Source: Thermococcus gammatolerans EJ3 (lineage in GTDB: Archaea; Methanobacteriota_B; Thermococci; Thermococcales; Thermococcaceae). From it: a stretch of 64,000 bases of DNA. The position numbers were made by a program, and so were the translations under genes. Where the stretch lies: positions 496,001-560,000 of the forward strand of contig NC_012804.1 of the NCBI RefSeq assembly GCF_000022365.1, in the 5' to 3' direction. Below the pieces are notes generated by a model. That model saw only the letters and a program-made list of their open reading frames with translations. It had not been told where the DNA came from and did no database searches. Positions 17,629 through 25,773 of this stretch are shown here, piece by piece (within the stretch, counting starts at the first letter, position 1; each line of letters begins with the position of its first letter).

Positions 17629-18039
17629 CTACACCTCCTCGAACAGCCTCGTCATACAGCCCGCTATAAAGCCACCTATCGCATCATCGAGGAAAGGCGG
17701 AAGCTCCGCAAGGATTCCGGGCTTTCTGGTGTCGTAGTAGAAGAAGTTGAAGAGCGCCATCTTCCCTCCTATGAGCTCGGCGATGTTTATCCCAATTAAC
17801 TCATCAGCTACAAGGTTCACGGGGTCGCCCTCAACTTTGAAGTTCTCTTCGAGCAGGAGAGCCGAAAGAAGTAGAGCTTGGACGTTTACGTCGCTGAGGT
17901 AGCGGAGCATCAGCCCCCTCAGCCTTTCCCCGACTTTCTCGCGCTCGTCGCCGATGTAGAGTTCTAACGCGGTGTCGAGCATCTTTTCGAGCGTTATGCC
18001 TTTGGATTCGAGGCGGGAGAGGAGTTCTTTGGGTGTCAT
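17629..18039 (-). CDS. cobZ: Alpha-ribazole phosphatase (CobZ, PgpA-like)
   Basis: A 136-residue protein of the PgpA-like CobZ family, which removes the 5' phosphate from alpha-ribazole phosphate or adenosylcobalamin phosphate in archaea. Supporting residues are [16 protein letters not shown] (about 50-65), [21 protein letters not shown] (about 74-94, with acidic residues) and [15 protein letters not shown] near the end. The ATG at 18039 follows GGTGG with six-base spacing, and the stop is next to the start of cobS. The 4-bp overlap with the VapC gene upstream suggests one transcript. Confidence 0.87.
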   Translation of the reverse strand: MTPKELLSRLESKGITLEKMLDTALELYIGDEREKVGERLRGLMLRYLSDVNVQALLLSALLLEENFKVEGDPVNLVADELIGINIAELIGGKMALFNFFYYDTRKPGILAELPPFLDDAIGGFIAGCMTRLFEEV

Positions 18040-18467
18040 ACAGAACCACCCATGAGTTTTAACAGCTCCGACGGAGAATAGACGACGATTCTGTCTCTGA
18101 TGGCGTTTTTCAGTTTTAAGTCCCCCGTAACAAGTGGAAGATTAAGGGCGAGCGCAAGAGCAACGTAAGGGATGTCTTTTGGGTCGGGAGACAGGGAGAG
18201 GGCCTCTTCTATGCCTATCTTAACAACGTGCTCTGGCATCGTTATCGTCTGGGATTTGATAATCCTGAGAATGAATTCGAAGTCCTCGTATGTTAGGCGA
18301 GTCAATCTGGCGAGGCGGTCTTTTTTTCGCTCGACTTCCTCCCAGAAGTAGCCCGGAACTAAAAATTCAACGTCCTTCGTCACATGGTTCAACATGAAAA
18401 GTTTGTAGGCAACGCCTCTATTGTAAAGAGCGGAGAACACCACGTTGTAGTCCAGCACGACCTCCAT
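18036..18467 (-). CDS. PIN-domain ribonuclease toxin (VapC-type)
   Basis: A 143-residue PIN-domain protein. The acidic active-site set is visible: D6 in VVLDYNVV, the glutamates of YFWEEVERK (about 40-47), DPKDIPYVALALAL (about 94-107) and VTGDLKLKNA (about 113-122). These proteins are Mg2+-dependent RNases, usually cutting tRNA or rRNA. Note LDYN instead of the usual LDTN. It starts one base after the antitoxin stop (TGAATG) and overlaps cobZ by 4 bp, so the TA pair lies at the head of the cobZ-cobS transcript. Confidence 0.9.
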   Translation of the reverse strand: MEVVLDYNVVFSALYNRGVAYKLFMLNHVTKDVEFLVPGYFWEEVERKKDRLARLTRLTYEDFEFILRIIKSQTITMPEHVVKIGIEEALSLSPDPKDIPYVALALALNLPLVTGDLKLKNAIRDRIVVYSPSELLKLMGGSV

Positions 18468-18701
18468 TCAGACCACTCCGTAGCGCCTGGCTATCTCTTC
18501 GGCAATCTCGTCTTCAAGCGCCTTGGCCTCTTCTTCGTCCTCTATTTCAATACTCCTCACGATTTCCTCGAACCTCTTCGCCTCCTCAATCCTCTTCTGG
18601 AGCTCCCTCGCAACGTCCACGACGAGCCTCCGCTCCAGGGCCTTTCTCATCTCCTCACTCCAACCCTCCGGGACGGTTATCCTGAGCACTATCTCACCCA
18701 T
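18468..18701 (-). CDS. VapB-type antitoxin
   Basis: A 77-residue acidic protein: a short beta-like start (MGEIVLRITVPEGWSEEMRK) that could form a ribbon-helix-helix, then a long charged helix rich in E, R and K (ARELQKRIEEAKRFEEIVRS), as expected for the toxin-binding part. The ATG at 18701 lies four bases after GGTGATA; the longer GTG/ATG options upstream are within the ribosome binding region. It is immediately followed by the PIN toxin. Confidence 0.8.
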   Translation of the reverse strand: MGEIVLRITVPEGWSEEMRKALERRLVVDVARELQKRIEEAKRFEEIVRSIEIEDEEEAKALEDEIAEEIARRYGVV

Positions 18702-18735
18702 TCTATCACCGCCCATATCTTTGCTTTGGCTATAT

Positions 18736-19377
18736 TTACCTTTTTCTCAGCTCGGACCTGACCCAGTGATACCTCTCGCTCTCCTCTGTCGAGATGATTT
18801 CAAGGGCGAAGCGCCCCTTAAAGAGCGGAGACGCTAAAACGACCGTGTGGAACTCTCCGAACTCGCCGACCGGGTCAATGCCGGGATTCTTTTCGAGGAA
18901 GAGCTCAAGGTCATCAAGGGAGCGGAAGGTGTAGCCGAGCCACTCTTTGCCGAGCTTCTCCCTGTTCACCGCGATTATCGCGTGCTCAAAGCCAGCATTC
19001 AGGATTTCCTCGGCGAGCTCCCTCGTATCCCGTCCCCAGAGCGGTTCGAGTGGCTTGACTCCAGCCCCTTCCGCGAGGCGCTCAATCCACCTCAGATGGT
19101 CCTCAAGGAGAACGTCGCCAGCAATGAGGTAATCAACGTCCAGCGAGCCTATGAACTCCGCCAGTGCCTTGCTTCCTCGGCTCATGTCAAAGGTGAACAG
19201 CTCCTTTCCCATCGCCTCGGCGAGCGTTTTGAGGGCTGAAAAGTTCTCCCAGTGGGGCGAGAGGCCTATAGTCGTTTTGAGCGCGAGCAGGTAGGGAACC
19301 TCGATTCCGTTTTTCTCCGCGAGGTGAACCGCGTAGAGGCCGTCCTTACCGCCCGAGAAAAAGGCGACTCCCCTCAT
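18736..19377 (-). CDS. Dph6-like diphthine-ammonia ligase family ATP pyrophosphatase
   Basis: A 213-residue PP-loop ATPase. AFFSGGKDGLYAVHLA (residues 5-20) is the ATP pyrophosphatase loop. PLWGRDTRELAEEIL, then GEFGEFHTVVL (about 177-187), are the conserved marks of the Dph6/MJ0570 family, which amidates diphthine in the last step of diphthamide synthesis. Thermococcales carry more than one PP-loop protein of this group, so a different amidation cannot be excluded. The ATG at 19377 follows GGTGG. It diverges from the UDG-like gene. Confidence 0.83.
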   Translation of the reverse strand: MRGVAFFSGGKDGLYAVHLAEKNGIEVPYLLALKTTIGLSPHWENFSALKTLAEAMGKELFTFDMSRGSKALAEFIGSLDVDYLIAGDVLLEDHLRWIERLAEGAGVKPLEPLWGRDTRELAEEILNAGFEHAIIAVNREKLGKEWLGYTFRSLDDLELFLEKNPGIDPVGEFGEFHTVVLASPLFKGRFALEIISTEESERYHWVRSELRKR

Positions 19378-19419
19378 TGAACCACCAAGCCTATAAAGGG
19401 TTTGGAGCTTTTATCCATT

Positions 19420-20166
19420 ATGCTGATTCGGATTGATGAACTCGAGAGGGTCGGCGACGTCTACGTTAATCCGCGAAACCTACGGGCTAAGCCACTTTTA
19501 CTGAAAACCTGGCGCGATTTCCTGAGCCTTGACGAGAAGACCTATGGGATCTACGCACGGACGATTTACAACCCGAGGGAGAGGTTTTTGGTGACCGATG
19601 AGTTCTCCGAGGCCCGGGCAATAGATCTCTCGGCCCTTTACCGCTCCTTCCTGATGGACGCGGAGTACTTCTGTGGCGGCGAGAACCTGCGCTACCAGCT
19701 CCAGGTTGGTGAGTTCGAGGGACTGCCCTTTGCCAACGGCTGGACGGGCTCCAAGGTCGTCCTCGTGGGCGAAGCGCCGGGAAGGCGGGGCTGTGGGAAG
19801 ACGGGTGTGTGCTTCTATCGCGATGCCTCCGGTATGCTTCTCCGGAAGACCCTGTTTAGCCTCGGTATCAACCCGGACTTTGTTTACATAACCAACGCCG
19901 TAAAGTGCAACCCTCCTAACAACAGGCTGTCCCGCGTTCCGGAAGGAGCCTACGAGCTCCTCGCGAGGGAACTTGAAATCCTCAGGCCGGGAACAATCTT
20001 TGCCCTCGGCAGAACCGCTGAAAGGGCTTTGAAGGAGCTCGGCTTCGAGGTGGAGTACCTGAGACATCCAGCCTGGTACGTGCGTCGCGGAGTCCACGAG
20101 CCGAATGATGAGATGCTCGCTGAGTACGCTAAAATCAGGGAGGCCTTCGGGGAATGGACGCCCTAA
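19420..20166 (+). CDS. Uracil-DNA glycosylase superfamily protein with extra N-terminal region
   Basis: A 248-residue protein. The glycosylase motifs are [13 protein letters not shown] (motif 1, about residues 108-120), [14 protein letters not shown] (about 151-164) and LRHPAWYVR (C-terminal His motif, about 218-226), like family 4/5 UDGs. Cysteines in [17 protein letters not shown] and VKCNPP could hold an Fe-S cluster, but spacing differs from classical family 4. About 80 N-terminal residues precede the UDG core. The ATG at 19420 is 25 nt after a TATA-like CTATAAAG (19391-19398), so probably leaderless. Activity on uracil is inferred only. Confidence 0.78.
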   Translation: MLIRIDELERVGDVYVNPRNLRAKPLLLKTWRDFLSLDEKTYGIYARTIYNPRERFLVTDEFSEARAIDLSALYRSFLMDAEYFCGGENLRYQLQVGEFEGLPFANGWTGSKVVLVGEAPGRRGCGKTGVCFYRDASGMLLRKTLFSLGINPDFVYITNAVKCNPPNNRLSRVPEGAYELLARELEILRPGTIFALGRTAERALKELGFEVEYLRHPAWYVRRGVHEPNDEMLAEYAKIREAFGEWTP

Positions 20167-21038
20167 TCGTCTTTCTCCTCGCGCTCCTCTGGGACCTTCT
20201 CCTTGGAGAACCACCGGTTGAGCTCCACCCGGTGGTCTGGTTCGGAAGGGTAGCGGGCTTTCTCGACGGGAAGTGGAAGCGAAGGGGTCCCCTCCCTGAT
20301 TTCCTTGCGGGAGCTTTAACGGCCCTGCTCGTCATTGCCTTCGCTTTAGCCCTCTCCCTCCTTCCCCTTTACCTCCCCTTCCCGCTGAACTACGCCCTCG
20401 CGGTTTACCTCCTGAAAAGCTCCTTCGCGATGAGGAGCCTCCACGAGCACATCGCAAGGACGATAACAGAGGATATCAATGAAAAGCGGAAGGCCGTCTC
20501 GATGATAGTGAGCAGGGACGTTAAAAATCTCGACGAAAGTCATCTCAACTCCGCCTCGATAGAGAGCTTGGCTGAAAACCTCAACGACTCCGTAATCGCT
20601 CCGCTGTTCTACTTCCTCCTCTTCGGCCTCCCAGGAGCTTTGTTCTACCGCGCGGTGAACACGATCGATGCCATGCTCGGCTACAGGAACGAGCGCTACG
20701 AGTTCTTCGGCAAGTTTTCCGCCAGATTAGACGACGTTCTGAACTTCATTCCGGCGAGGCTAACTGTCCTCCTCTACATCCCGCTTGGCGGTTTGAAGGT
20801 TCTCAGGCACTACCACCTTGCAAAGTTCAAGATAAACTCCGACAAGCCGATGTCGGCCATGAGTGCCGTTCTCGGCGTCTGGCTCGAGAAGCCCGGAGTT
20901 TACCGCTTTCCGGGGAGGGAACCGAAAAACAAGGACATAAAACGAGCCCTAAAGGTTTACTGGTTCGTAGTTGCCGAATGGGTTGGAATCGTCCTTTTAC
21001 TCCTCGCAAAGGGGGTGTGCCCATGCTGGAGCCCGTGA
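20154..21038 (+). CDS. cbiB: Adenosylcobinamide-phosphate synthase (CbiB/CobD)
   Basis: A 294-residue membrane enzyme that couples adenosylcobyric acid to aminopropanol or its phosphate. It has the CbiB start [21 protein letters not shown] (residues about 11-31), [27 protein letters not shown]-type core (about 123-149) with conserved acidic and Asn residues, [15 protein letters not shown] (about 163-177), and four to five membrane helices. It overlaps the UDG-like gene by 13 bp and the downstream aminotransferase-like gene by 16 bp, so all three are probably one transcript. Confidence 0.94.
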   Translation: MDALIVFLLALLWDLLLGEPPVELHPVVWFGRVAGFLDGKWKRRGPLPDFLAGALTALLVIAFALALSLLPLYLPFPLNYALAVYLLKSSFAMRSLHEHIARTITEDINEKRKAVSMIVSRDVKNLDESHLNSASIESLAENLNDSVIAPLFYFLLFGLPGALFYRAVNTIDAMLGYRNERYEFFGKFSARLDDVLNFIPARLTVLLYIPLGGLKVLRHYHLAKFKINSDKPMSAMSAVLGVWLEKPGVYRFPGREPKNKDIKRALKVYWFVVAEWVGIVLLLLAKGVCPCWSP

Positions 21039-21985
21039 AGTTCTCGACTTATCACGGCGGTGCGAGGGAAGAGGGACTGCTCGACTTTTCCGCGTCGCTC
21101 AATCCTTACCCGCCGGGGTGGCTCGACGAGATGTTCAAACGCGCAAAGGAAATAAGCAACCGCTACCCCTACTACGAGAGGCTTGAGGAAGAACTGGAAG
21201 GGCTCGTCGGCGAGCCTCTAATCATAACTGCCGGCATCACCGAGGCGCTCTATTTACTCGGAATCCTCGCGCTCCGCGGGAAGAAGGCGATAATACCGGA
21301 GCACACCTACGGCGAGTACGAGCGAGTTTCGTGGATTTTTGGGGCGAGAGTCGTTAAAGGCCCGAACGAACCTGAGAAGCTGGCCGAACTCGTCGAGAGA
21401 AACTCGGTCGTCTTCTTCTGCAACCCCAACAACCCCGACGGAAGGTTCTACAGCGTTAGGGAGCTCAAGCCACTCCTCGATGCGGTGGAAGACAGGGGGG
21501 CGCTCCTCGTTTTGGATGAGGCTTTCATAGACTTCGTGAAAAAGCCAGATAGTCCGAAGGGGGAGAACATCGTGAAGCTCAGAACCTTTACCAAGAGCTA
21601 CGGTTTGCCGGGGGTAAGGGTCGGCTACGTTCTCGGCTTTGAAGAAGCCTTCAGGAGCGTTAGAATGCCCTGGAGCATAGGCTCGACTGGAGTTGCCTTT
21701 CTCGAATTCCTCATTGAAGACGGCTTCGAGCACCTCAGGAGAACGATGCCGTTAATCTGGCGCGAGAAGGAGAGGATTGAGAAGGCACTTGGCGTGAAAA
21801 GCGACGCAAACTTCTTCATCAAGCGCGTTGGCAACGCTGAGGGGTTCGTTGATGCCATGAAGAAGCGCGGAATCCTCGTGAGGAACTGCGAGAGCTTCGG
21901 CCTCCCTGAGTACATCCGCTTTTCGGTGAGGAAGCCTGAGGAGAATGAAATGCTCATTCGGGCCTTTAAATCCATGAGGGTTTGA
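21023..21985 (+). CDS. cobD: PLP-dependent threonine-phosphate decarboxylase/HisC-like enzyme
   Basis: A 320-residue fold-type I PLP enzyme. The start ([20 protein letters not shown]) is the typical CobD beginning, [11 protein letters not shown] and [10 protein letters not shown] bind the cofactor, and [18 protein letters not shown] carries the PLP lysine (about residue 194). CobD makes aminopropanol phosphate from threonine phosphate for the cobamide linker; HisC-like transamination is the alternative. Overlap with cbiB and the DFSASLNP start favour CobD. The ATG at 21023 follows GGGGGTG at six bases; longer frames upstream lie within cbiB. Confidence 0.88.
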   Translation: MLEPVKFSTYHGGAREEGLLDFSASLNPYPPGWLDEMFKRAKEISNRYPYYERLEEELEGLVGEPLIITAGITEALYLLGILALRGKKAIIPEHTYGEYERVSWIFGARVVKGPNEPEKLAELVERNSVVFFCNPNNPDGRFYSVRELKPLLDAVEDRGALLVLDEAFIDFVKKPDSPKGENIVKLRTFTKSYGLPGVRVGYVLGFEEAFRSVRMPWSIGSTGVAFLEFLIEDGFEHLRRTMPLIWREKERIEKALGVKSDANFFIKRVGNAEGFVDAMKKRGILVRNCESFGLPEYIRFSVRKPEENEMLIRAFKSMRV

Positions 21986-22066
21986 AGTTACTCCCCTGCC
22001 TTTTACAGTAAGAAATGAGAACATCAAGCCTTCTGGCCCTCTGAGGGCTTGGGATTTGTTGCCTTA

Positions 22067-22783
22067 TCACTTGCCGGCCATTTTCTCACAGGGGAAGTAC
22101 ACCTTTCCAACGAAGCCTTCGCCAGCAGGACCGATGACGTAAACATCGCCAACTGAGTACTTGTAGATTGCCGTAACACTCCCGCTCTTTGTTTTGCAGA
22201 TCTCCGGCAAGAGGTAGGTGTCGTTTTTGAGTTCAACAGTGGGAGCGTTGGCGATCTGAATGGGTCTCTGAATCACTAGGGTGACGTTGAATGTCTCGTT
22301 CCAGACCGTTAGCTTCTTCACGGACCATCCGATGGGCCTGACGAGGTAGTGCGTTCCGTTCTTCTTGACCTCGTAGTTGATAGTCATCTCAATGCTTTTC
22401 TTCGGCGTGCCTTCAACTCTGATGTCAACGCTTGTCGTTGAACCGTTTTTCATGCGCACCAGTATGGACGCGAGGTTCTCGGGATTCTTGAAGCTGTAGT
22501 AGGGTAGCATGTACACGTCGTCCGAGAGCTTGAAGGCGGAGAGGTTGAGGACGTCTGGGCTTGTTTTGATCAGTATTGCTGGATAGGAGTAATTCACGGT
22601 AACGTGTTTGTATCCGATGAATTTAGCGTGAACGTGGAACATAACTGCTGTTACGTTGATGCCGGGATTGAACGGAACCGCATTGATCTTTATGGAGAAG
22701 TTCGTTTTGGTTTCCTCGTGGCCGAGACAGCCAGCCGACAGTACCACGAATAGAAGCAGTAATGGAACGATTTTCCTGATCAT
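22067..22783 (-). CDS. Predicted lipoprotein of unknown function
   Basis: A 238-residue exported protein. The signal segment MIRKIVPLLLLFVVLSAGCLG ends in a lipobox with the cysteine at about residue 19. The rest is beta-rich with many Thr/Val/Asn residues (NFSIKINAVPFNPGINVTAV), suggesting immunoglobulin-like extracellular strands, and several N-x-S/T sequons. No catalytic motif or family recognised. The ATG follows GGTGGTG; TATA-like TTTATATAC lies on the minus strand near 22830-22839. Confidence 0.78.
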   Translation of the reverse strand: MIRKIVPLLLLFVVLSAGCLGHEETKTNFSIKINAVPFNPGINVTAVMFHVHAKFIGYKHVTVNYSYPAILIKTSPDVLNLSAFKLSDDVYMLPYYSFKNPENLASILVRMKNGSTTSVDIRVEGTPKKSIEMTINYEVKKNGTHYLVRPIGWSVKKLTVWNETFNVTLVIQRPIQIANAPTVELKNDTYLLPEICKTKSGSVTAIYKYSVGDVYVIGPAGEGFVGKVYFPCEKMAGK

Positions 22784-22862
22784 AATAACACCACCCTTGT
22801 GGTGTGAAGATAGTTATGACTATGCCCTCAAGTATATAAACGTTTTGGTATAGCTTATAAAC

Positions 22863-22950
22863 TCCTGTGCAACTGACTTGGAGGAGATGGAACCCCATCC
22901 TTTGAGCTCAGCGGGGATGTTCGGGATGCGTACCGAGGTTTAACCTGGGG
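22863..22950. other. Unassigned GC-richer stretch between the lipoprotein and DUF364 genes
   Basis: Between the lipoprotein promoter and the DUF364 promoter (TATA-like CTTTATTAAC near 22956) about 90 bases hold no ORF. Short inverted repeats are visible (GATGGAACCCCATC; CATCC and GGATG around GAGCTCAGC), so an RNA structure is possible. I found no H/ACA or C/D box pattern and make no call. Confidence 0.25.
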
Positions 22951-22995
22951 GAGGATCTTTATTAACCCTCGGAGCCTAGTCTCTCAGGTGATCCG

Positions 22996-23736
22996 ATGCT
23001 ATTGAAGGTTATAAAACGCCGGGCCTTGACTCTCTCCTCGGGACTGGAACTGGTGGATTTCGGCTTTGCACTGCCGTACACGTGGGTTCTCGTGGAAGGA
23101 GGAGAGGGCAGGGCTTTAGGTGTCGCGATGACTCTTCCCGAGGAGATCCAGCGTTACACGAACTCGATAGGCGAGCCTTCGGTAGAGGAGTTCATCGAGA
23201 GGGTCGACAGCCTCAACGTCATCGAGCGCACCCTCGGGCTCGCGGCGATAAACGCGGTTTCCCAGTACCACATGGACCTCAGCGGTGCGGAGTGGGTTGA
23301 TGTTCTGGACTTAATCCCTGAAAACGCCGGAAAAGTCGCTTTAATAGGCAATATGCCCCCTCTGGTGAGGGAACTGAGGGAAAAAGGCTACGAACTCTAC
23401 GTTTTCGAGAGAAACCCCAAGCTGTGGGACAGGGAAACGCTCAGCGACGTTCTTGAGTACCACCTCCTTCCCGAGATGGACGCGGTCATAGCGAGCGCGA
23501 GCTGTCTCGTTAACGGGACTATAGACATGCTCCTTGAGAGGGCCAAGAGGGCAAAGATATTTGTTCTAACGGGGCCGACGGGACAGCTTCTGCCCGAGTT
23601 CTTGAGGGGAACGGGTGTTACTCACCTTGCCTCGATGAAAGTGGTCGATATCAAAAAGGCAATTCTCGGCCTCAAGCTCGGCTCATTCAAAGGCTTTGAG
23701 AAGGGGAACCGGAAATACGTGGTTGAGGTAGGGTGA
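22996..23736 (+). CDS. DUF364/DUF4213-family protein (putative metal-chelation fold)
   Basis: A 246-residue protein. The N-terminal part with RTLGLAAINAVSQY (about residues 77-90) and the C-terminal Rossmann-like part (KVALIGNMPPLVRELRE, then DAVIASASCLVNGTIDMLL and VLTGPTGQLLPEFL) match the DUF364 family, whose structure has been likened to heavy-metal or chelate binding proteins. No reaction is known. The ATG at 22996 follows GGTGA. It converges with the gene at 23739, two bases apart. Confidence 0.82.
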   Translation: MLLKVIKRRALTLSSGLELVDFGFALPYTWVLVEGGEGRALGVAMTLPEEIQRYTNSIGEPSVEEFIERVDSLNVIERTLGLAAINAVSQYHMDLSGAEWVDVLDLIPENAGKVALIGNMPPLVRELREKGYELYVFERNPKLWDRETLSDVLEYHLLPEMDAVIASASCLVNGTIDMLLERAKRAKIFVLTGPTGQLLPEFLRGTGVTHLASMKVVDIKKAILGLKLGSFKGFEKGNRKYVVEVG

Positions 23737-23738
23737 CT

Positions 23739-24266
23739 TCAAAGAAACTCCCACAGCCTCCTGAAGAACTCCGTTTTTCTACCCCTTTCCGTCACGAAGC
23801 GCAGGATTTTGAGCTCTTCGAGGGTATCATCTTTGATTTTGACTATTCTAGTAACCCCTTTCACATCCCTGCTTTCTGCGAGGGCATTAACGACCTTCCA
23901 GCCGTTGGGAAGGAGGGCGTTGAAGTACCTCTTAAGCCACCTCTCATCAATCGAGCGGACGAAGAGCTCGCCCTCGCGGGAAAGGCGGTAGTAGGTGTGG
24001 TGCTTGTGAACCTCGAAGGCCTTCTTGAAGCGCGCCCTGCTTCTCTTTATCGCGCTCCCAGAATCGCGTTCAATCAAGCCGAGCTCGAGGAGGTCGTTTA
24101 TTGAGTCCTCGATGAGCTCAAGGGGCAAACCGCTCATCTTAGACATCATCTTGGCGTAGTCAACGCCCGCCTTTTTCAGGTGGGCTAAAACGTAGAGGTG
24201 AACCGGCAGGAGTTCAAAGCCTCGGTAGGAACCGGGGCGTTCTCCCCGCGTATTCCCTCTACTCAT
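23739..24266 (-). CDS. DUF2250-type winged-helix protein
   Basis: A 175-residue protein with a winged-helix N-terminal domain: FELLPVHLYVLAHLKKAGVD, AKMMSKMSGLPLELIEDSIN (recognition helix, about residues 37-56), LGLIERDSGSA and HTYYRLSREGELFVRS. This resembles archaeal DUF2250 regulators. The C-terminal half is basic and helical. The ATG at 24266 overlaps the stop of the ICMT-like gene (ATGAGTAG). The regulated genes are unknown; the short distance to the methyltransferase suggests co-transcription. Confidence 0.72.
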   Translation of the reverse strand: MSRGNTRGERPGSYRGFELLPVHLYVLAHLKKAGVDYAKMMSKMSGLPLELIEDSINDLLELGLIERDSGSAIKRSRARFKKAFEVHKHHTYYRLSREGELFVRSIDERWLKRYFNALLPNGWKVVNALAESRDVKGVTRIVKIKDDTLEELKILRFVTERGRKTEFFRRLWEFL

Positions 24267-24645
24267 CGCCGAACCGCTCCTCAAGGGCCTTCTCCTCATC
24301 GCCTATAAACCTCACTACTGCGAACCAGTAAATCGCTGGCAGGCCGAGCATGAAGCCTCCGATAACGAGAGAGAAGCCGGGGATTATCAGGAGGCCCCAG
24401 ATTGAGTATATCGGGTGCCTGACGCGGGAATAACAGCCTTTTGTCAGTAGTTTGCCTTCTCTGTAGGCCCTCGAGACCTGAAGGTAGCAGATGAACCACA
24501 GTGCGACTCCAGCAATAACGAGAATCGCTCCCATCCTCGGCAATCTCAGGGCTTGGAGCCCGAGGGCGAAGTTCAGGTAAAAGGCGAGGAGCGCGTAGAG
24601 AAAAGCGAAAAGCGCCACCCTCGGCTCTATGCCCCAGAAGCGCAT
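24259..24645 (-). CDS. Isoprenylcysteine carboxyl methyltransferase (ICMT/PEMT)-family membrane protein
   Basis: A 128-residue membrane protein with four hydrophobic segments and the family signature GCYSRVRHPIYSIWGLL (about residues 71-87), followed by a C-terminal GDEEKALEERFGDE in which the glutamates bind SAM-proximal substrate in relatives. Members methylate lipids or isoprenyl groups; the substrate in archaea is not known. It starts with ATG at 24645, three bases after the stop of the NifX-like gene, so transcription from upstream is likely. Confidence 0.85.
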   Translation of the reverse strand: MRFWGIEPRVALFAFLYALLAFYLNFALGLQALRLPRMGAILVIAGVALWFICYLQVSRAYREGKLLTKGCYSRVRHPIYSIWGLLIIPGFSLVIGGFMLGLPAIYWFAVVRFIGDEEKALEERFGDE

Positions 24646-24648
24646 GAC

Positions 24649-25056
24649 TCACTCCTCGATTGGGGGTTTCTCAGCCTTTTTCGTCTGAACCTGCTCCCAG
24701 AGCTCGTCGAAGTTCTCAAGAACCCTTTGCAGGGCGAGCTTTAAATCTCTAGTCCTCGTGAAAAATGCAACCTTGTTGGTTTTGTCCCTTATGCGCAGGA
24801 AGTTCGGTCCCATTCTGAAGGCAGCTAGGACATCGACGTCGAGGAGCTGGCCCACCACAGCTTTGAACTTCCTCGGGTCGCCGTGTCCTTCGTCCTCTTC
24901 CTCGAAGTCCTTAGCCCTGTTTGGCCTCTTCTCGATGAGCCTTACGCTCCCGTCCTCACAGACATCGTAGATTGCGAAGAACTCGGAATCGCCGTAGTGT
25001 GCGTCTATCAAGTGTTCATCGTCTTCCATTCCGAAGGCAACCTTAAGGCACCTCAT
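24649..25056 (-). CDS. NifX/NafY-like dinitrogenase cofactor-biosynthesis domain protein
   Basis: A 135-residue protein with the NifX-like ribonuclease-H-fold start: VAFGMEDDEHLIDAHYGDSE (about residues 6-25), then FFAIYDVCEDGSVRLIEKRPN and a central VVGQLLDVDVLAAFRMGPN (about 68-86). The family binds Fe/Mo-type cofactors in nitrogenase biogenesis; in archaea without nitrogenase it is a metal-cofactor handling protein. A charged tail (KKAEKPPIEE) ends it. The ATG at 25056 follows GGTGGTG, and a TATA-like CTTTTTAAAG is near 25087-25096. Third NifX-like gene of the window, with no palindrome of the 25734 type visible at its own promoter. Confidence 0.82.
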   Translation of the reverse strand: MRCLKVAFGMEDDEHLIDAHYGDSEFFAIYDVCEDGSVRLIEKRPNRAKDFEEEDEGHGDPRKFKAVVGQLLDVDVLAAFRMGPNFLRIRDKTNKVAFFTRTRDLKLALQRVLENFDELWEQVQTKKAEKPPIEE

Positions 25057-25111
25057 GAGCACCACCGGTGAAAGCTCGATGGGCCCTTTAAAAAGATTTA
25101 GGGAAGCCTAA

Positions 25112-25588
25112 TCACAGGTCTATGTCCTCGAACCACTGCTCGATCAAATCCTCCGGAATCTCATCATCTTCAACGCTCTCCTGTATGAACTCCCACATCT
25201 CAAGGTGTCTCCTCAGGATTTCAGCGTGCTCCCTGCTTATCTCGGCCAGCCAGCGGAAGAGCCTTCTCGTCTTCTCGGATTTGGCCTTCATGCTCAGCTC
25301 CGAGTAAAGCTTTGCCGTCGCTTTCTCCGCGTCGATGGCGTAGCGGTAGTAGTCCTCGACTGTCGCTTCCGGGTCTGTGAGGGCTTTCTCAAGGAATCCC
25401 AGTGCAACTTCAACTTCCTTCATCCCCCTGGTGTTGGGCGACACGTCCACTTCCCTGAGCAGCTTTGCGTTCCTCTCCGCGTGGTTCGCTAGCAGTTTGA
25501 GGTCGTCCTTGAAGTCCTTCGGGACGAGCGGGAGCAACGCCCTGTAAACCTCGGCCTTCCGGATCTCTATCCTCTCCAGAGCCTTCAT
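25112..25588 (-). CDS. Ferritin-like/rubrerythrin-type diiron protein
   Basis: A 158-residue all-helical protein of the ferritin-like superfamily. Candidate metal ligands are the glutamates of RIEIRKAEVYRAL (helix 1), LLANHAERNAKLL (helix 2, near residue 34), YAIDAEKATAKLYSEL (helix 3) and the ExxH-like SREHAEILRRH (helix 4, about 116-126). It likely binds a dinuclear iron site and acts in iron or peroxide handling. The ATG at 25588 follows GGTGGTGG. Its TATA (AAGTTTATATAAC, minus strand, 25617-25629) lies directly below a 14-bp palindrome copy at 25635-25648. Confidence 0.83.
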   Translation of the reverse strand: MKALERIEIRKAEVYRALLPLVPKDFKDDLKLLANHAERNAKLLREVDVSPNTRGMKEVEVALGFLEKALTDPEATVEDYYRYAIDAEKATAKLYSELSMKAKSEKTRRLFRWLAEISREHAEILRRHLEMWEFIQESVEDDEIPEDLIEQWFEDIDL

Positions 25589-25634
25589 AACCACCACCAA
25601 CAATTTAATAACGAAAAGTTATATAAACTTTTTG

Positions 25635-25648
25635 CGTGCTTATGCAGG
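25635..25648. promoter_or_regulatory. Palindrome copy upstream of the ferritin-like gene
   Basis: CGTGCTTATGCAGG matches the palindrome TGTGC-TTAT-GCACA at 11 of 14 positions. It lies immediately upstream of the minus-strand TATA box of the ferritin-like gene, the same place as the copies at 29101 and 36619 relative to their promoters. A site upstream of BRE/TATA would suit activation in archaea. Confidence 0.5.
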
Positions 25649-25733
25649 TGACGAATCGAGTTGGCTTTCCAGGCTGTTCCTGGGATCTGGCATGGGGGCT
25701 TTCATAAGCCACATCGAAAAGCTTTTAAATGTG

Positions 25734-25747
25734 TGTGCATATGCACA
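25734..25747. promoter_or_regulatory. Perfect 14-bp palindrome TGTGCATATGCACA in the promoter of the NifX-like gene
   Basis: A perfect inverted repeat begins four bases after the TATA-like CTTTTAAAT (25722-25730) and before the expected transcription start, so a protein bound here should repress. Close variants sit at 29101-29114 (13/14), 36619-36632 (13/14) and 25635-25648 (11/14), all at promoters of metal/Fe-S genes. The DUF134 HTH protein at 38437-38775 is the best candidate to bind it (inference). Confidence 0.75.
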
Positions 25748-25773
25748 GAATAGAAAGGAAGGGGGTGGTTGTG

